Shown in pieces: positions 48,442 to 59,963 of a DNA stretch of 64,000 nucleotides (position 1 is its first letter; the number at the start of each line of letters is the position of its first letter). Made by a program: the position numbers and the translations under genes. The stretch is from Sipunculus nudus (Eukaryota; Annelida; Sipuncula; Golfingiida; Sipunculidae). The stretch is from positions 54,999,429 through 55,063,428 of the forward strand of contig CM049312.1 in assembly GCA_026874595.1 (NCBI GenBank), written 5' to 3'. The notes under the pieces are model-generated. The model was not told the DNA's origin and did no database searches. It saw only the letters and a list, made by a program, of their open reading frames with translations.

Positions 48442-48537
48442 TACACAATTGTATTACTTTCTCTTTTGACAATTTATAAACAGTTTTGTTTATACTAATT
48501 GTATCAAGTATTTATTGTATGGCTAAACACAAGACAA

Positions 48538-48584
<47 letters not shown>

Positions 48585-48929
48585 ATTATTATTATTAAAT
48601 CATCATAGTAAATAAAATCTGCAAACAATGTTTATGATTGTTTTGCAGATCTGAATCCCAAGGTCAAGTGTTTGTCATCTTGCTGTCATGGCTGTACTTG
48701 ATACTGACTTCTATTCCCAAGAAGGCATGGAAAAAATTTTTTCTAGCTTATGATAATTGGGAAAACTCACCCAGACTTAGTTGAAACTAAAAATAACATG
48801 GCAGCAGAGCAGACTTTTGTTTGGTTGGGACGTTACAAGAAGAAAATGTGTGCTATATCCAGGTGTCACCATCTGTTCTACCTTCACAGGATGGTGACAC
48901 GTAGAAACCAATACAATGTGAGATGCTAA
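48186..48929 (+). pseudogene. KDZ-like C-terminal exons
   Basis: The exon 48186-48369 reads CHKFIQEQEKSIQKI, HRGACNKD, FVVRAGGHIDTW and then a TAG (48362-48364); the intron 48370-48648 contains (TA)n and (ATT)n arrays. The last exon from 48649 restores the frame: the spliced Tyr-Gln is followed by SESQGQVF, then AYDN. One base change of frame near 48765 opens the tail to a stop at 48927-48929. The SES..QV and YDN motifs are characteristic of the KDZ RNase H-fold core as I recall it. Confidence 0.62.
48385..48596. repeat. (TA)n and (ATT)n microsatellites in intron
   Basis: (TA)n at 48385-48438 and 48540-48580, then a short (ATT)n to 48596; all inside the last proposed intron of the KDZ-type gene. 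Confidence 0.9.
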
Positions 48930-49596
48930 GGAAGGAAGGAAAGAAACCCTTACTGCCTAAAGTACGAAATGACAAAACAACATAGACAAAATATGTAATC
49001 CAGGAATAAAACTATAAATTGACATGAAATTTACATTTAATTTTATATCTTTAACATTAGGTCCTACTTAAAAGAAGTTATTCATATTCTATGCTCAGAA
49101 TTTTACAGGAAATGTTGACGCAGTACATTAGGTGATATTACAACTTTAATTATTAACTCTGGATGGCTAGTTGAAATAAGATAACGTGTCATGTAACTTA
49201 TGTAACAAAATCATAGGGTATTGGAGAGAACATACTGTTATCATAACACCAAGGGTGAGCCCAGTTTAAGAAACCCTGTATCAAAACACACAATGACCTG
49301 GGTGCACCTGTTAATTTGGCCTGCCAATTCAGGTATGAAACTGGAGTCCCCTGATTGACAACAAGATTTCTGTCTATGCTCCTCAGCTACTGCTCACTCC
49401 AGCCACTGAGTAGCCTGTGATTGGTCACTTAACTGCTACACCAGGAAGGTTGCGCTCCATTGGTCCAGGTTTTTGGATCCTGTATTTGGACGTCCTAAGA
49501 TTGACCAAGCAAATAAATAACCCTGACATTTACCTCCATACATCAGTCTCCCAGAAGCTATAACACCGAGATTAGCTGGCAACAAGAACAGCAAGC

Positions 49597-50894
49597 ATGG
49601 TAAGTCACATATGCACCCCATCATTCAACTTGAATTCATACGAACTTAAAATAACAATTCAGTCTCACTTTTAACCTACAACTTATACAAAACACCTTTT
49701 TTATATTGTAGGTGGCTCTGATGAAAGTAGAAGACGGGTACACATTCGTTTGGCGGCGTGCAGACAGCAAAAACGGATTCTATGAAGTGGCACTAAACTT
49801 TACCATTGATGTTGTGAGATGTGTGTAGGGGGGGGGGCCTGATGGAAATGGACTGTTTGTCCGGATTGCCCATGCGCTTGATGGTGAGGTCAAGTAAGTA
49901 TCCATCACTCCACATTTCATAGTTATTTTATTGCTGCATGGCCAGTATTTATAAGACAGCTGCCAATTGTTATCAGCTATAAATGTATTTTATACATGAA
50001 TCATCAGTATACACTACTTTCAAAACTTACTAATAATGTGTAAGGCTTATGATGCCAAGTTGCATGAAATGAAATGTTGATTTTACACAATTGATTTTTT
50101 AATTTTATATTGCAGTGTCTGCTATGTACCTACAGCAGATTTCTACAGTTGTGATAAGCTCCAGAGGGCCCTTACCAAAGCGTTGCCTCAGTCAGCACCA
50201 CTCCAGATTCGGTGCACCTCAGCAGAGCTTGGAAAGCTGTTTACTCACCTTCTAAAGAAATCTTACCAGTAAGCTTCATTGTGTTTATATCCAACATAAG
50301 TACTTCTGATCAGCCTCAGTAAAAAGACATGAGACACTAAAAATGATCCTATATATGACATTTTAACCATATGCCAGCAGTGCAACCTTTATATACACTG
50401 TACACCATTTAAACATATACTAATCTTAACAATATAGCTAATACATATGGATATATGTTAAAAATGTACTTGCAGGAACCATGATCTCACTCATGGGCCA
50501 CGGGCAGTGACAGCACAGGGTGCTCAGGGTGATTGCACCTTCATCTTTAGTTAGGCCTTGTACCAGAATCATGACGGCACTGAAGTGTCCCAGCAGGACC
50601 AGACCGCGCTGTGGATGAAGGATACCTGGCAGGGACTACCACAGGTGACATTTGCAGGTAAATCATACATACTGTTTGATTCATTAAATCTTTCAGTGCA
50701 AAATGTCATTGGATGGTTTGGGTGCAGAATATGAATAAATAATACACAACTGATAAACCTGTCCTTTGAATATTAAGTATCAATTTGTGTTCCCCCTTTA
50801 GGCACATTCCATGAAGGGAAGATCAACAATTTACTGAAGACAGTGGCGGCAATAGTCACCAGAGAGACTTTGCTGGCTGGAATTTTCATCTGTG
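49597..50894 (+). pseudogene. Second transposon-like multi-exon gene, unassigned
   Basis: Exons: ATG at 49597-49599, 49712-49893, 50116-50268, 50476-50657 and 50802-50894; every junction has GT-AG ends and matching phase. The product reads VALMKVEDGYTFVWRRADSK, GLFVRIAHALDGEV, then CYVPTADFYSCDKLQRALTK, SAELGKLFTHLLKK, WMKDTWQGLPQVTFAGTF and RETLLAGIFICG. In-frame stops lie at 49826 and 50552. I do not firmly recognise it. It reminds me of the region upstream of the P-loop in DUF927-like or helicase-type ATPases found in similar elements, but no Walker A motif follows, so the gene is truncated or that reading is wrong. It starts about 670 bases after the KDZ-type gene on the same strand. Confidence 0.5.
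49828..49837. repeat. G10 homopolymer inside an exon
   Basis: Ten G residues (the G of the TAG stop plus nine) follow GTGTGTA. The frame is preserved across it, so the stop itself, not the run length, breaks the gene. Confidence 0.7.
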
Positions 50895-50999
50895 GTATGT
50901 TTTATTGTTTTATCAGCAATATTCAATGTACTATATTGATATAAACATATTGCTTCAAATTTATCAATATAATAATTTTGAATAACATTGACCGGAATT

Positions 51000-51146
51000 A
51001 TGAATGCGCAAATGGTTTGTTTTGTAAAGAATTATGCGCAACATATATATCTAGAGAGGTCTCGTGTTGAGGAATCACTTGACCAATTTTTGGATAGATG
51101 CGGACACTTTACATCAACTTATGCCGTGATTCATGACGGACGACTG
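51000..51146 (+). CDS. Possible coding exon, unknown
   Basis: ATG-initiated 49-codon stretch (NAQMVCFVKNYAQHIYLERS and LDQFLDRCGHF) ending at a consensus donor CTG|GTAAGTG at 51147. No acceptor is seen upstream, so it would be a first exon; no continuation exon was found. Weak. Confidence 0.25.
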
Positions 51147-51516
51147 GTAAGTGTAAACCTTACTTTCCCTGAATAACTTCGGAATTATAAAAAATTCCAT
51201 CAGTTCCCACACTTCTGACTTATATTAATATTTGGCCATGTATTAAAGTATTCCGACGATAAAAAAAAATTTTTAGCTTATGCTCGGATGACTTTCATTT
51301 TGATGGATAACAGCGAGCCATGTCCGCTCTGTCACTGACGGCGTTGTTCTCGTATTATCGCCCATATGTACCGCAGCCAAGCTATAGCTCAGGCGTCATT
51401 AGCAACTACAGATTCACACACGTTTCCCACACATATGAACATATGGTGTTCAAACTTATGATTGTTTAAAAATTTATATTAAATACTACCGGAGATAAAA
51501 TTGGGGAGAAACTTAC

Positions 51517-51746
51517 TCATCCTTGTCACAATAATTCCGAAGTCACGCCGAAGGGGGGTCTCTCGCGCTGTATCAATTAGCACCGGGCTTATCAGCGGCA
51601 TCTCTTTGTGCCTTAGAGCAGCGAGTTTTATGACCCCATCAGCAACATCCGACACGGCCAGACTCTCACTTAATACTCCATCCCTGTAAACTCCTTGGTG
51701 TGACGGAGTGGCGTTTCCCTGCTTGTGAGAGCACTCACGGACACAC
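51517..51746 (-). CDS. Possible minus-strand coding exon, unknown
   Basis: On the minus strand an acceptor TTCTTACAG precedes an open stretch of about 76 codons, which ends at a consensus donor GTAAGTTT. It reads DGVLSESLAVSDVADGVIKL and ARETPLRRDFGIIVTRM. It has the look of a real exon (open, balanced composition, both splice signals), but I do not recognise the family and found no neighbouring exon. Confidence 0.35.
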
Positions 51747-51852
51747 CTGTAAGAACATCGCACGTTAAATGCTTCCATCCTACCCAAGGGTGACATACAT
51801 TTAAAGTGATTTATGTGCACCAGGCATATAAATCTGTGTTAACAAGCTACTT

Positions 51853-52045
51853 AGCTGCTGCGAGGTTTGACTGCAGTAGCTGCTGCGAGGTTTATCTGCA
51901 GTAAGATTTCATGATATACATGCACCAGGCGTATAGGTTTGTATATTATTAAGATTTTCAACTGCAGTAAGATTTCATGATATATATGCACCAGGCAGAT
52001 ATATTTGTATATTAAGATGTGCAACTGCGGTAAGATTGTATTGCT
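51853..52045. repeat. Short tandem repeats of 25 bp and about 65 bp
   Basis: A 25-bp unit AGCTGCTGCGAGGTTT..CTGCAGT occurs twice (51853-51902). Then GTAAGATTTCATGATATA-CATGCACCAGGC units start at 51901, 51967 and, decayed, 52030. Confidence 0.65.
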
Positions 52046-54480
52046 TTAAATATTCTTTAAGGTTGCATTGGTTAAACTTTAAATTGGTAAGGATTGTTTA
52101 CCTGCAAGGTCTTACCCGATGGTGGACGACTAATTTATTTGTGAGTTACATTTAACATTATATATATTTATCAAGTGAGAAGGTGAGTAGCTTCACTTTC
52201 CTCGGTTGTCTGGAACTGCCAGTGCGCTAAGTCTACTCCAGGTAAGACATTGTGTATTATCTGCAGGAAATACAGACAGCTAGACAGATATTACTTGAAT
52301 CTGTTTCCCACTGAGTTGCGATTTATTTAAAGCTCACAAATTAGACAAGTTATTGAACTTTTTGAGGCTCTGTTGTGTTCACTTGCATTGTCAAGATCGA
52401 GGCGGGCCAATGCTGGTCACTGGAGGTAATTTAATACAGCTGCTTTATGCCTGATTAATAATGCATCACTGGTTTAGCCCTTCTTCTGTCACAGATGTGC
52501 AGTAATTCTCTTATCCATGCCCTCACCAAGTGTAATGCAATTATCGTTATTGTTTAACTGTATTCTTTAATTGTAATGCAGTTTCCACTCAAATGTATAG
52601 AACATTTATTAAAATGATTATGCAAGGATTAATCTAAAAGATGTCATGTTGTAGCTATGTAGCATTTTTATTAAATAAATTATCTTTTTAAATATATTTA
52701 ACAAATTAAAATATAATTAAACCCATCACTGTGCACAATTTGATATATATCAGCTACATTATTGATAAATAAAGATTCAATTTAGAATTTTAAATTTTAA
52801 TCAGGTTTAATATTCCGATATTTATTGTTTTGTCAGTTAGGAAATATATTTTTGTGAAAAAATAACTACATCTTTGTGCATAATGTGATGTTATCTGATA
52901 AAATATGGGATAAATGATGATACTCCTGCAATTTAGAATTGTGAATCAACTAATATATTAACTTATATATATTTTCGCTTTTTCGATTTTTTCTCCGAGA
53001 ACCCTAGACCGATATTTCTGAAACCTGGCCTGATTAAATGGTCACATGTGAACTGGTTGCAAACAAAGATTGGGGCCACCATCTCCAATCTCTTTTGTGT
53101 ACTATCCATGTGTCCCTTCTTTTGATAATCAAAGTAACTTTTAAATATTTTATATACCATTGGCATTGTATATATTAATATGATAAATATAAAAATGTAT
53201 AATAAATTATCTAAAAGACAGATACATTATATCAATGTAATAATAGCATTGTGATTTTACACTTATTTAAGTGCTATTTCCACTTAAGGAGGCCCTCAAT
53301 ACCATATCAAATATGAAACTACCATCTCAAGGTTTGCGGACGTCTAACACCGCCACTACGGCCCAAAGATACCGGATCGTCACAACATCTTCAAGGTAAT
53401 TTATCCTTAAAGGGTTAAAATCACCTTTCTGACCTAGATAAACTAAAGGTAATCCTTTGGAGCTTTTATAAAAAAGACAAGAAAACATGGATATCACGGC
53501 ACACAGTCTGCTTGTTTTGTTTATATCAACATGTTTATAATATGTGGGGGCCTGCAAAAATAATCAAAACAGTGCCAACTATACTGCTGCAACCACCGCT
53601 GCCGCAACCACTGCCTCCACCGCCACTACTGCCATTGTTGCTCCACCAGCTCCGGCGAGAAGACCACAGGTTGTAAGAATGTGTTACAATATTTCGTTGT
53701 TCCCTGTGATGTATTTTTTTTAAATTGAAAATTATGCATATTGAATGGTGTCGGCCAAAGACTTGAGTTCAAAGTCATTATTACACGAAAGTGATGTTCA
53801 CCTGTGATACTACAGGCAGTAGTGTGTTAAAAGTTTTATTGTTTGAGAAGTTAATGTAAATCAGCTTACTCAGCTTATTCATGTCAAATGAGCTATAGCG
53901 ATGGTCCTTTGTTGACTGTCCATCTGTCCATCCCTCCGTTAAAGAGGCACATTTTGAAACCATTGTTTTTACATATAACTCTTAATGTTTTTTCCTTATT
54001 GCATTTTTACATATATAATATATAAATATATATATATACATTATATATATATAATTCCGGTCCCACCTCAAGACCCTCCTTCTGTGGTGCCTGCCTTCAA
54101 GTGGATTCTGTGTGTTTAAGAGAAAGACATACTTACAAGGCTCGACGAGGTGAAGGCATCGATCACTTCTACATTCGGCAGCATTTTGAAGTTGGACTCG
54201 AAATTTTCCTGCATTACTTCGCACATATACAGCTTAAGTAATTATTAAAAAAAATTAAAATAAATATTTTTACTCTTCTTTTAATGAAGTTATAGTTATA
54301 TCTTTTTTTAATTAAAGTTAATTGATTGACATGCAATGTGATATGTCTGTAGATGTTATAAGGTAAATTCAACTTGTTTATAATAAAAAATACAGAATGT
54401 TTTGCTACTATTAATTTTATAGTTATTAGTTAATAATATTATGCATTTCAGTTAAATATGTGCATGTATTTATCTTTATG
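52046..54480. other. AT-rich stretch with no clear gene
   Basis: Weak exon-like pieces only: 53290-53396 (after CACTTAAG, ending AAG|GTAATT) and a Thr/Ala-rich piece near 53570-53670 ending CCACAG|GTTGTAAG. Neither is joined to a recognisable gene. Confidence 0.25.
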
Positions 54481-54489
54481 TACCATCAG

Positions 54490-54700
54490 ATGAAACAGAA
54501 CCAGAGGACATTCTGGGTTCGACATTATTTCTTCTTTGCTTGGCCATGACCAGTTACATTTTCATAACTGGAGGAAAGCTAAGAGGGCTCCTCTTCATGA
54601 TCTATAGACATGCAAAATTTCAGACTAAAACTGGTACAGCTAACCACATGTTAGACGTCACAAGTTCACATTGAACCCTGTAATGATGGCAATCGCCAGA
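54490..54700 (+). CDS. Weak exon candidate with a hydrophobic segment
   Basis: After TACCATCAG an open stretch reads DETEPEDILGS, then the hydrophobic LFLLCLAMTSYIFITGG. It could encode a membrane helix, but no family or neighbouring exon supports it. Confidence 0.2.
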
Positions 54701-54760
54701 AGATTATATTCTGTAGTTTTGCTTCAGTTCTTCGGCCCAGCTGGAAACATGGTATTAGTA

Positions 54761-55802
54761 CAGTGAAACCTCGTTGTGTCGAAGTCGAAGGGACTAGCGA
54801 ATTTACTTCGACACAACCGGAGTTCGAGAGAACAGGTGTTCATTATATTCAACCTTCTGCGGCCGTGATTATTATCGATAAATACTGCACATGTATAGGG
54901 CTTATATTATATAGTTCTCACAAATGTTTGCGTGAATCCTTTAGATTTCTTATTATTGTTTCTTTTCATTCTCTTATTTTGTTGAGACGATATCTTTTAG
55001 CGTCATAGAATTTCAAAGTGAAAAAGAAAAATAGTGTGTGGAGAGAGCGAGAGAGAGAAAAGGAGAGAGTGGACGAGGTCTATATGGTCCTTACATCAAG
55101 CTTACGCTCAGCAGGCCGCGACGCCATAGAAAACGGGACACGAACAATATAAAAGTGAAGCAGTGATACAGTATAACGTACTCTATGGTAAATAAGAGTC
55201 AGCCTGATGTAGATCTCATCTTCCTCCTTTTATAAAGAGTCCTGTATGTTTATCCTAGACACATCAAAGGGAAGGACTGGATTATGTTTGGTTTATCAAT
55301 AACTACTTCTTAATGCTTGTCGGCGAGAAAAGAAAGGCGTGATCATAAGTGACTAATTGGCAAGTAGGTAAACAACGGACTAGGTATGTAAGCCATCACG
55401 CTTGTTGAGTAAGATCCTTGCCGGTATTAATTATGTAACTGGTCATCGCGGCCGTAGGTATGGTTGTTGGACCATGCACAACTGTTGTATAAAATATCAA
55501 AGCGGCATGACCTCGAGTCGAGCGACAGACCTATCGCGCTTGATGAGTGAGAACCTTGCCGGTATTAAATAATTATGACTGGTCACAACTGTTATCCAAA
55601 CATGACTTGGAGTTAAGCGATAGAAATATTAGCTTGGGACCAACAAAACACCTCGACACATCAGGGTTTTCGACACATAAGACTTCGACACAAGCGGAGT
55701 TAAGTTAGTAGGGTTTTAACTGTTTTTTGCAGGGACCCCACATTCGACTTCGACACATGCGGAATTCGACTTAACCGAGTTCGACACAACGACGTTTCAC
55801 TG
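54761..55802. mobile_element. Non-autonomous pogo/Tigger-like TIR element (1042 bp)
   Basis: The left end CAGTGAAACCTCGTTGTGTC and right end ACACAACGACGTTTCACTG are inverted repeats with one mismatch over the first 23 bases. Both are bordered by TA (54759-54760 and 55803-55804), the target duplication of Tc1/mariner elements. Subterminal TTCGACACAA motifs recur near both ends. The interior has no transposase; it contains a direct repeat with CTTGCCGGTATTAA (about 55390-55450 and 55530-55590) and a short GA-rich run. It would need a transposase supplied in trans. Confidence 0.75.
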
Positions 55803-55805
55803 TAT

Positions 55806-58195
55806 ATTCTTAATAATATGAATGTCAGTTTGATGTATGTGGTGACAAAGAAATTGGCTGGACACGCGGCAAACATTCCTCGGTGTGGATGACGACAGTC
55901 ACCACGGCAAACACTCCTCGGTGGATGACAACAGTCATCAATGAAAGTGGTGAAGTGATGGTCAGTGTCGTAACAGCTTCTGAAGTGTATGCGCTGGAGA
56001 GAATGCCCAGTGTTTGGTGAGACGATACACAGTGGCTGGCGTCGTGCTCCCAGCTGTCCTTTACGTTGACACTGCTGTGCCAAATGCGGTGAACACACCA
56101 AGCTTTGCAAGCGGTTTGGTGGATGGCCACATACAAATTCCCTTAGGACAAATCCAGTTGCATAATGAGGCCTAGTTACGGATAACCCCGACCCCTGGCG
56201 GCCTCACGTGGTATTACTCCAGGCGACCGCTTCATCAGTTGTTCACTTGATTTGTGGCAGTCACGTGTGATAACAGCGCGGGCAGTCACAGCTGACACGA
56301 CTGGAAGCTCAGGTAAACAAAATGACACGGCAGGGATGTCCAAAAATGGTCACAATTAAGGAAAAGACCCCGGTTTTGATCGTCAATTAGCGTGAATGAC
56401 TGCTCATATAATCACGATACACCATCTGTTGACAGGACCATTTCAGCGGCAAGTGTTTATGTCCGGTGACCTCCGGTGGGTGTAAGCTGTCGAGTATGTT
56501 TTCAAGTTCAAAATTATGCAGGATACTTGACCGACAACCTGTTCAATCCCGTTTTATATTCCTTTAAAAAAACATAAACAAACCAATTTCCCATATATTT
56601 CTTGTATTTATGGTAATGATATAATATATGGAATAGCTCAAAGACAACAATAACAATTTAACTTAATTACTGTTTATATTTTATTGGACAAATATATTAT
56701 TATAGCGTCAGTTTTGGGTGCTCCACTTCAGTGCTACAGTTTCACTTGTGCCCTTCTACCATATATTGAAATTATTATCATATTTTATTTTTATACTTTA
56801 TTTCTTTGTTTCATTCAAATCTGTGAAAATGTTGTAATAATGAATACTTGTATTTTCAGTTAATAGTTCCAGTTAAAATTTTAAAGCAAAAATTATTCAT
56901 GAGGGAAGGCCCATTACCGAGTTATCTAGAACATCACTTCTTTTCACATATTAATGTTTATGGTTTACCTATATGAAAGAAAAATTGTGAAGGTATTTTT
57001 TTAATTTAATTTTATGTTATCGTCCCACTTTTTTGTTTTGATTTTTAAAGTGAATATGTTTTTTCAAAGTCATCAGATATTAAAGATTGTTGTTATTCAT
57101 TTTAAGATTGTTCATGCAATTAATGAATTTTTTGTTCAATGAATACACAATGTGTTTGTTACTTTCTTTTTAGAAAAAAGTCTTGTTTGGATATGGATTT
57201 TGCCTGAAAACAGAATCTACATTGTCGAGCTGGCAGCAAACATATCAGCATAAATCATCTTTATTTGAGGGAGAAGTTTGATTTGATGACATTACTCAGT
57301 ACTGACTGTTAATCCCTTAATGTTCATTTTTTTTGTGACATTGAACAATGATGTCAGGGGCAATATAAATTTGCTAATGGCATATCATTTCAATCTTTTG
57401 ATCGTCATATAGTGTTATATACTAAACTAGAAAGTGTTGCATATCATGTATGAAAATAATCAAAGAGAAATCTTTCAATACATGGTGTGTACATATATGC
57501 CCATTTTGGCTAATGTCAGTTTTTAACCCATCTGCAGAAATTAAAAAACTTATACATAAGAAATGGGTTTGCCTGGGAGTGCATTAGGATCATTGGAACA
57601 AAGAAAATTATCCTTTTTCAGTGATGTAATCCACTGTCTAAATGTTCATATGACCAGTAAACCCTCGGCTTTCACAGTTCCAGGTTTGTTAAAAAAAATT
57701 ACTCTTTCGTTAAGCATTCCCTAATATATTTTAGTGTAATATATATTTCATTCAGTGATATGAATTTTCATGTACATTTTATATTTATTAAAAACAACTG
57801 GTAAGTTTATGTGTATCTGACCATACTATAATATAGAACTTATTCTCTAGAATATATGTACAATAAAATTATCATTATTTTGTTTAATCTCATGTTCTAC
57901 TGTCTTTTAATCACATGTTGCACAATCTTCCTTTTGCCTCTGTATGTGTATGATTAGTTACCATGTGAATGTCATAAAATGTGGTGTCTACTATACTGAT
58001 CTGAAATGGCTTTGAACCTACATTAAGGCTGACAATGTACATTTATTTGACTAGCTTTGCCCTGGGACCACCTAATTTAATTTTGAAAAGCATGAACTGC
58101 AAACAAAACAGGCTTAACCTTTGCTTTACACATTACTACCTATACTACACAACTCATAATAAGGCATTTCATATATTTGTCTATGTATTCAAATA

Positions 58196-58233
<38 letters not shown>

Positions 58234-59421
58234 AACACAAACACATTTCAGGTAATTTTAAGTGTACAAAGAAGTATCCACATCCTTATCAATGTTGGCA
58301 AATTTGTTGTCATGCAATTTTGTTTTATACATTAATCACAAAAGAAACACTTTGGTCTTTTAACATTTGATATAATATGTATTAACAAAATCAACCATAC
58401 ATTCAAAGTTCAATCATCTGGTATCTTTATGTCCTGTGATTCACAGGTTGCACAAGCTGAAATATTGCCTTAACATTCTAGGCACATAATGTTATCCCTG
58501 TCTTATTACCTATGGGTCTAAATACTGCAGATCATTTTCCTTTGGGATCCACTGATTTTATTGTTTATGGCTTAATTATTTTAAGAAACTTTTACAACAA
58601 AGTGAGTGAAAGTTATTAGTGGAAAAGTAAGGTCATGACAGACTTAAATATTATATTCATTTAAATTAACAAATTAATATTCTAGGAAACTCTGGTTACA
58701 CAGCTTTTTGACAACACAACTGATAACTTTATTTTGAGTACTCAGAATAAGTTGAGTTAAAATATCATTAAATAAAAAATAATTGCATGGAGCACACTTG
58801 TTTAACAATTTATTATTATGGGGGGGGGGGGGGGGGGGGAGTTGCCCATGGCTCATAAAATATTTATAACTGAAGGCACTGAGTGGAAGTAGGTACGAGG
58901 GTTGTGCTAATGGTTTAATCACTGACACACAAATTTAAATAAACCAACTGTTAAGAAATTCCAGAACCAAACTCAAAATTATCTTCAGTGTAAATCTTTG
59001 GAACCAGATCTGACAGTGACAGCAAGCCGGCACACGGGTCCCGCGTTATCGCCTCAGACAGGTGTCTGATTCCGTGCACGTTCCCCTCTCTGCACTTGTA
59101 GTTGTACCCACTTGATCACTGATAATCCCTTGCTCTACGTACCTGAGATGGTGCAGGAAGTATGATCAACAATACTTGGACATAATAAATCCCGGCAGAA
59201 AAACATAAACGAGAATGAATCCGATACGATGTGTTGACAGATACATGGAAAACACCACGTGAAGCTATTGTTTTGGTAATAGTGGTAGCGACCCAGAAAC
59301 ATCTGCGCATGCGCAACGACCAGGTCATTGTATTCATGCAACCTAAATAAATATGCATGAGCCTGTAAAAGGTTCGTTCCATTACGTTACACACTTTTGT
59401 AAGTGATGGCCTCATCTGTAG
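55806..59421. other. Gene-poor AT-rich stretch
   Basis: No gene supported. A 35-bp direct repeat (GGCAAACA.TCCTCGGTG) occurs at about 55867-55901 and 55904-55938; overlapping minus-strand frames there look spurious. (TA)n at 58198-58229, G20 at 58820-58839. The N-terminal part of the gene at 59422 would be expected here, but I could not find it. Confidence 0.3.
58820..58839. repeat. G20 homopolymer
   Basis: Twenty consecutive G after TATTATTAT; could fold as a G-quadruplex or be a sequencing or assembly weakness. Confidence 0.9.
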
Positions 59422-59963
59422 GTGCGTCTTGACATCTGGCATTTTATGCGCTGCCTGGCAGTTGGCGTCACTCCAGAGGCCCACCAGTGGTATGCCTTGT
59501 TTATGTTCAGGATGTCTTCCTGCATCTTCGAGTAGGATGCTGGTGACTTGCAAGACCTTGTCCATGCCAAGAATTCCCAGCTGCAGAAAAAGGGCATTCC
59601 ACCACCTCGTTGAGAAGATGTGTTGTGTCAGGTTTCAAGGGAAGAGCTGGCTCTCCACTGTCGCCGTCGCACTCGTGCAGTAGAAACCACTAAAAAGGTT
59701 ACTGAATCAGCTGACCCAGTTGTTCTCCGGACTGAAATGACATGACGCGCTGGGGACACCACTTCTTGATGAACAACGAATGCCGCACATCTGGGCCACT
59801 CAGCAGAAGCACCTTCCGTGCATCCAGGCCCCGTCGGAGGTTCAGCTCTACACCGAGACTGGACCAGTCAAGAAGGGAGGCACCCCTCTGAAGACCTACA
59901 GGTGTGCCCGTAGATCCACATCCCTTGAATCATTCTACCTGCATCTCAACCTCTTTGTCCCAG
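59422..59963 (+). pseudogene. Exon with LDIWHFMR core, DUF6729-linked gene
   Basis: Acceptor ATCTGTAG just upstream, donor G|GTTAGT at 59964. The first 63 codons are in one frame with a TAG at codon 38; after a TGA at 59611 the same frame continues to about 59740, then a one-frame change opens 59745-59963 without stops. The conserved blocks on both sides show that it is one ancient exon, not separate genes. Overlapping minus-strand frames of up to 149 codons here are antisense shadows. Confidence 0.58.

Larger units (their letters stand above)
45394..48929 (+). pseudogene. CxC-KDZ transposase-type gene (decayed, multi-exon)
   Basis: Proposed coding exons: 45402-45485, 45757-46343, 46572-46640, 46820-47013, 47223-47293, 47576-47735, 47912-48000, 48186-48369 and 48649-48929, all with GT-AG ends and mostly matching phases. 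Motifs in order: basic start PRPRKKIRS; cysteine cluster CLQCHQ and CLKCPECG with a following GFQFYNQ; FADAFWWGEIEQEL; CMAAIDDYRR and CPPDCARR; LWVADGLWKLQFPHC; EPLHGDAFC; GGHIDTW; SESQGQVFVILLSWL; AYDN; and a tail HPDLVETKNNMAAEQ, FVWLGRYKKK, LHRMVTRRN. From memory this order matches metazoan proteins with a CxC cluster followed by a KDZ (Kyakuja-Dileera-Zisupton) transposase domain. Lesions: frameshift at about 46630, another inside exon 46820-47013, stops at 47998 and 48362, frameshift at about 48765. Confidence 0.68.

Noticed and set aside
55700-56136. Minus-strand frames of 103 and 136 codons
   Set aside because: They span the end of the TIR element and a 35-bp direct repeat; no domain, and no splice signal on that strand.
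59116-59597. Minus-strand frames of up to 149 codons
   Set aside because: Partly antisense to the conserved LDIWHFMR exon; the plus strand explains the sequence better.
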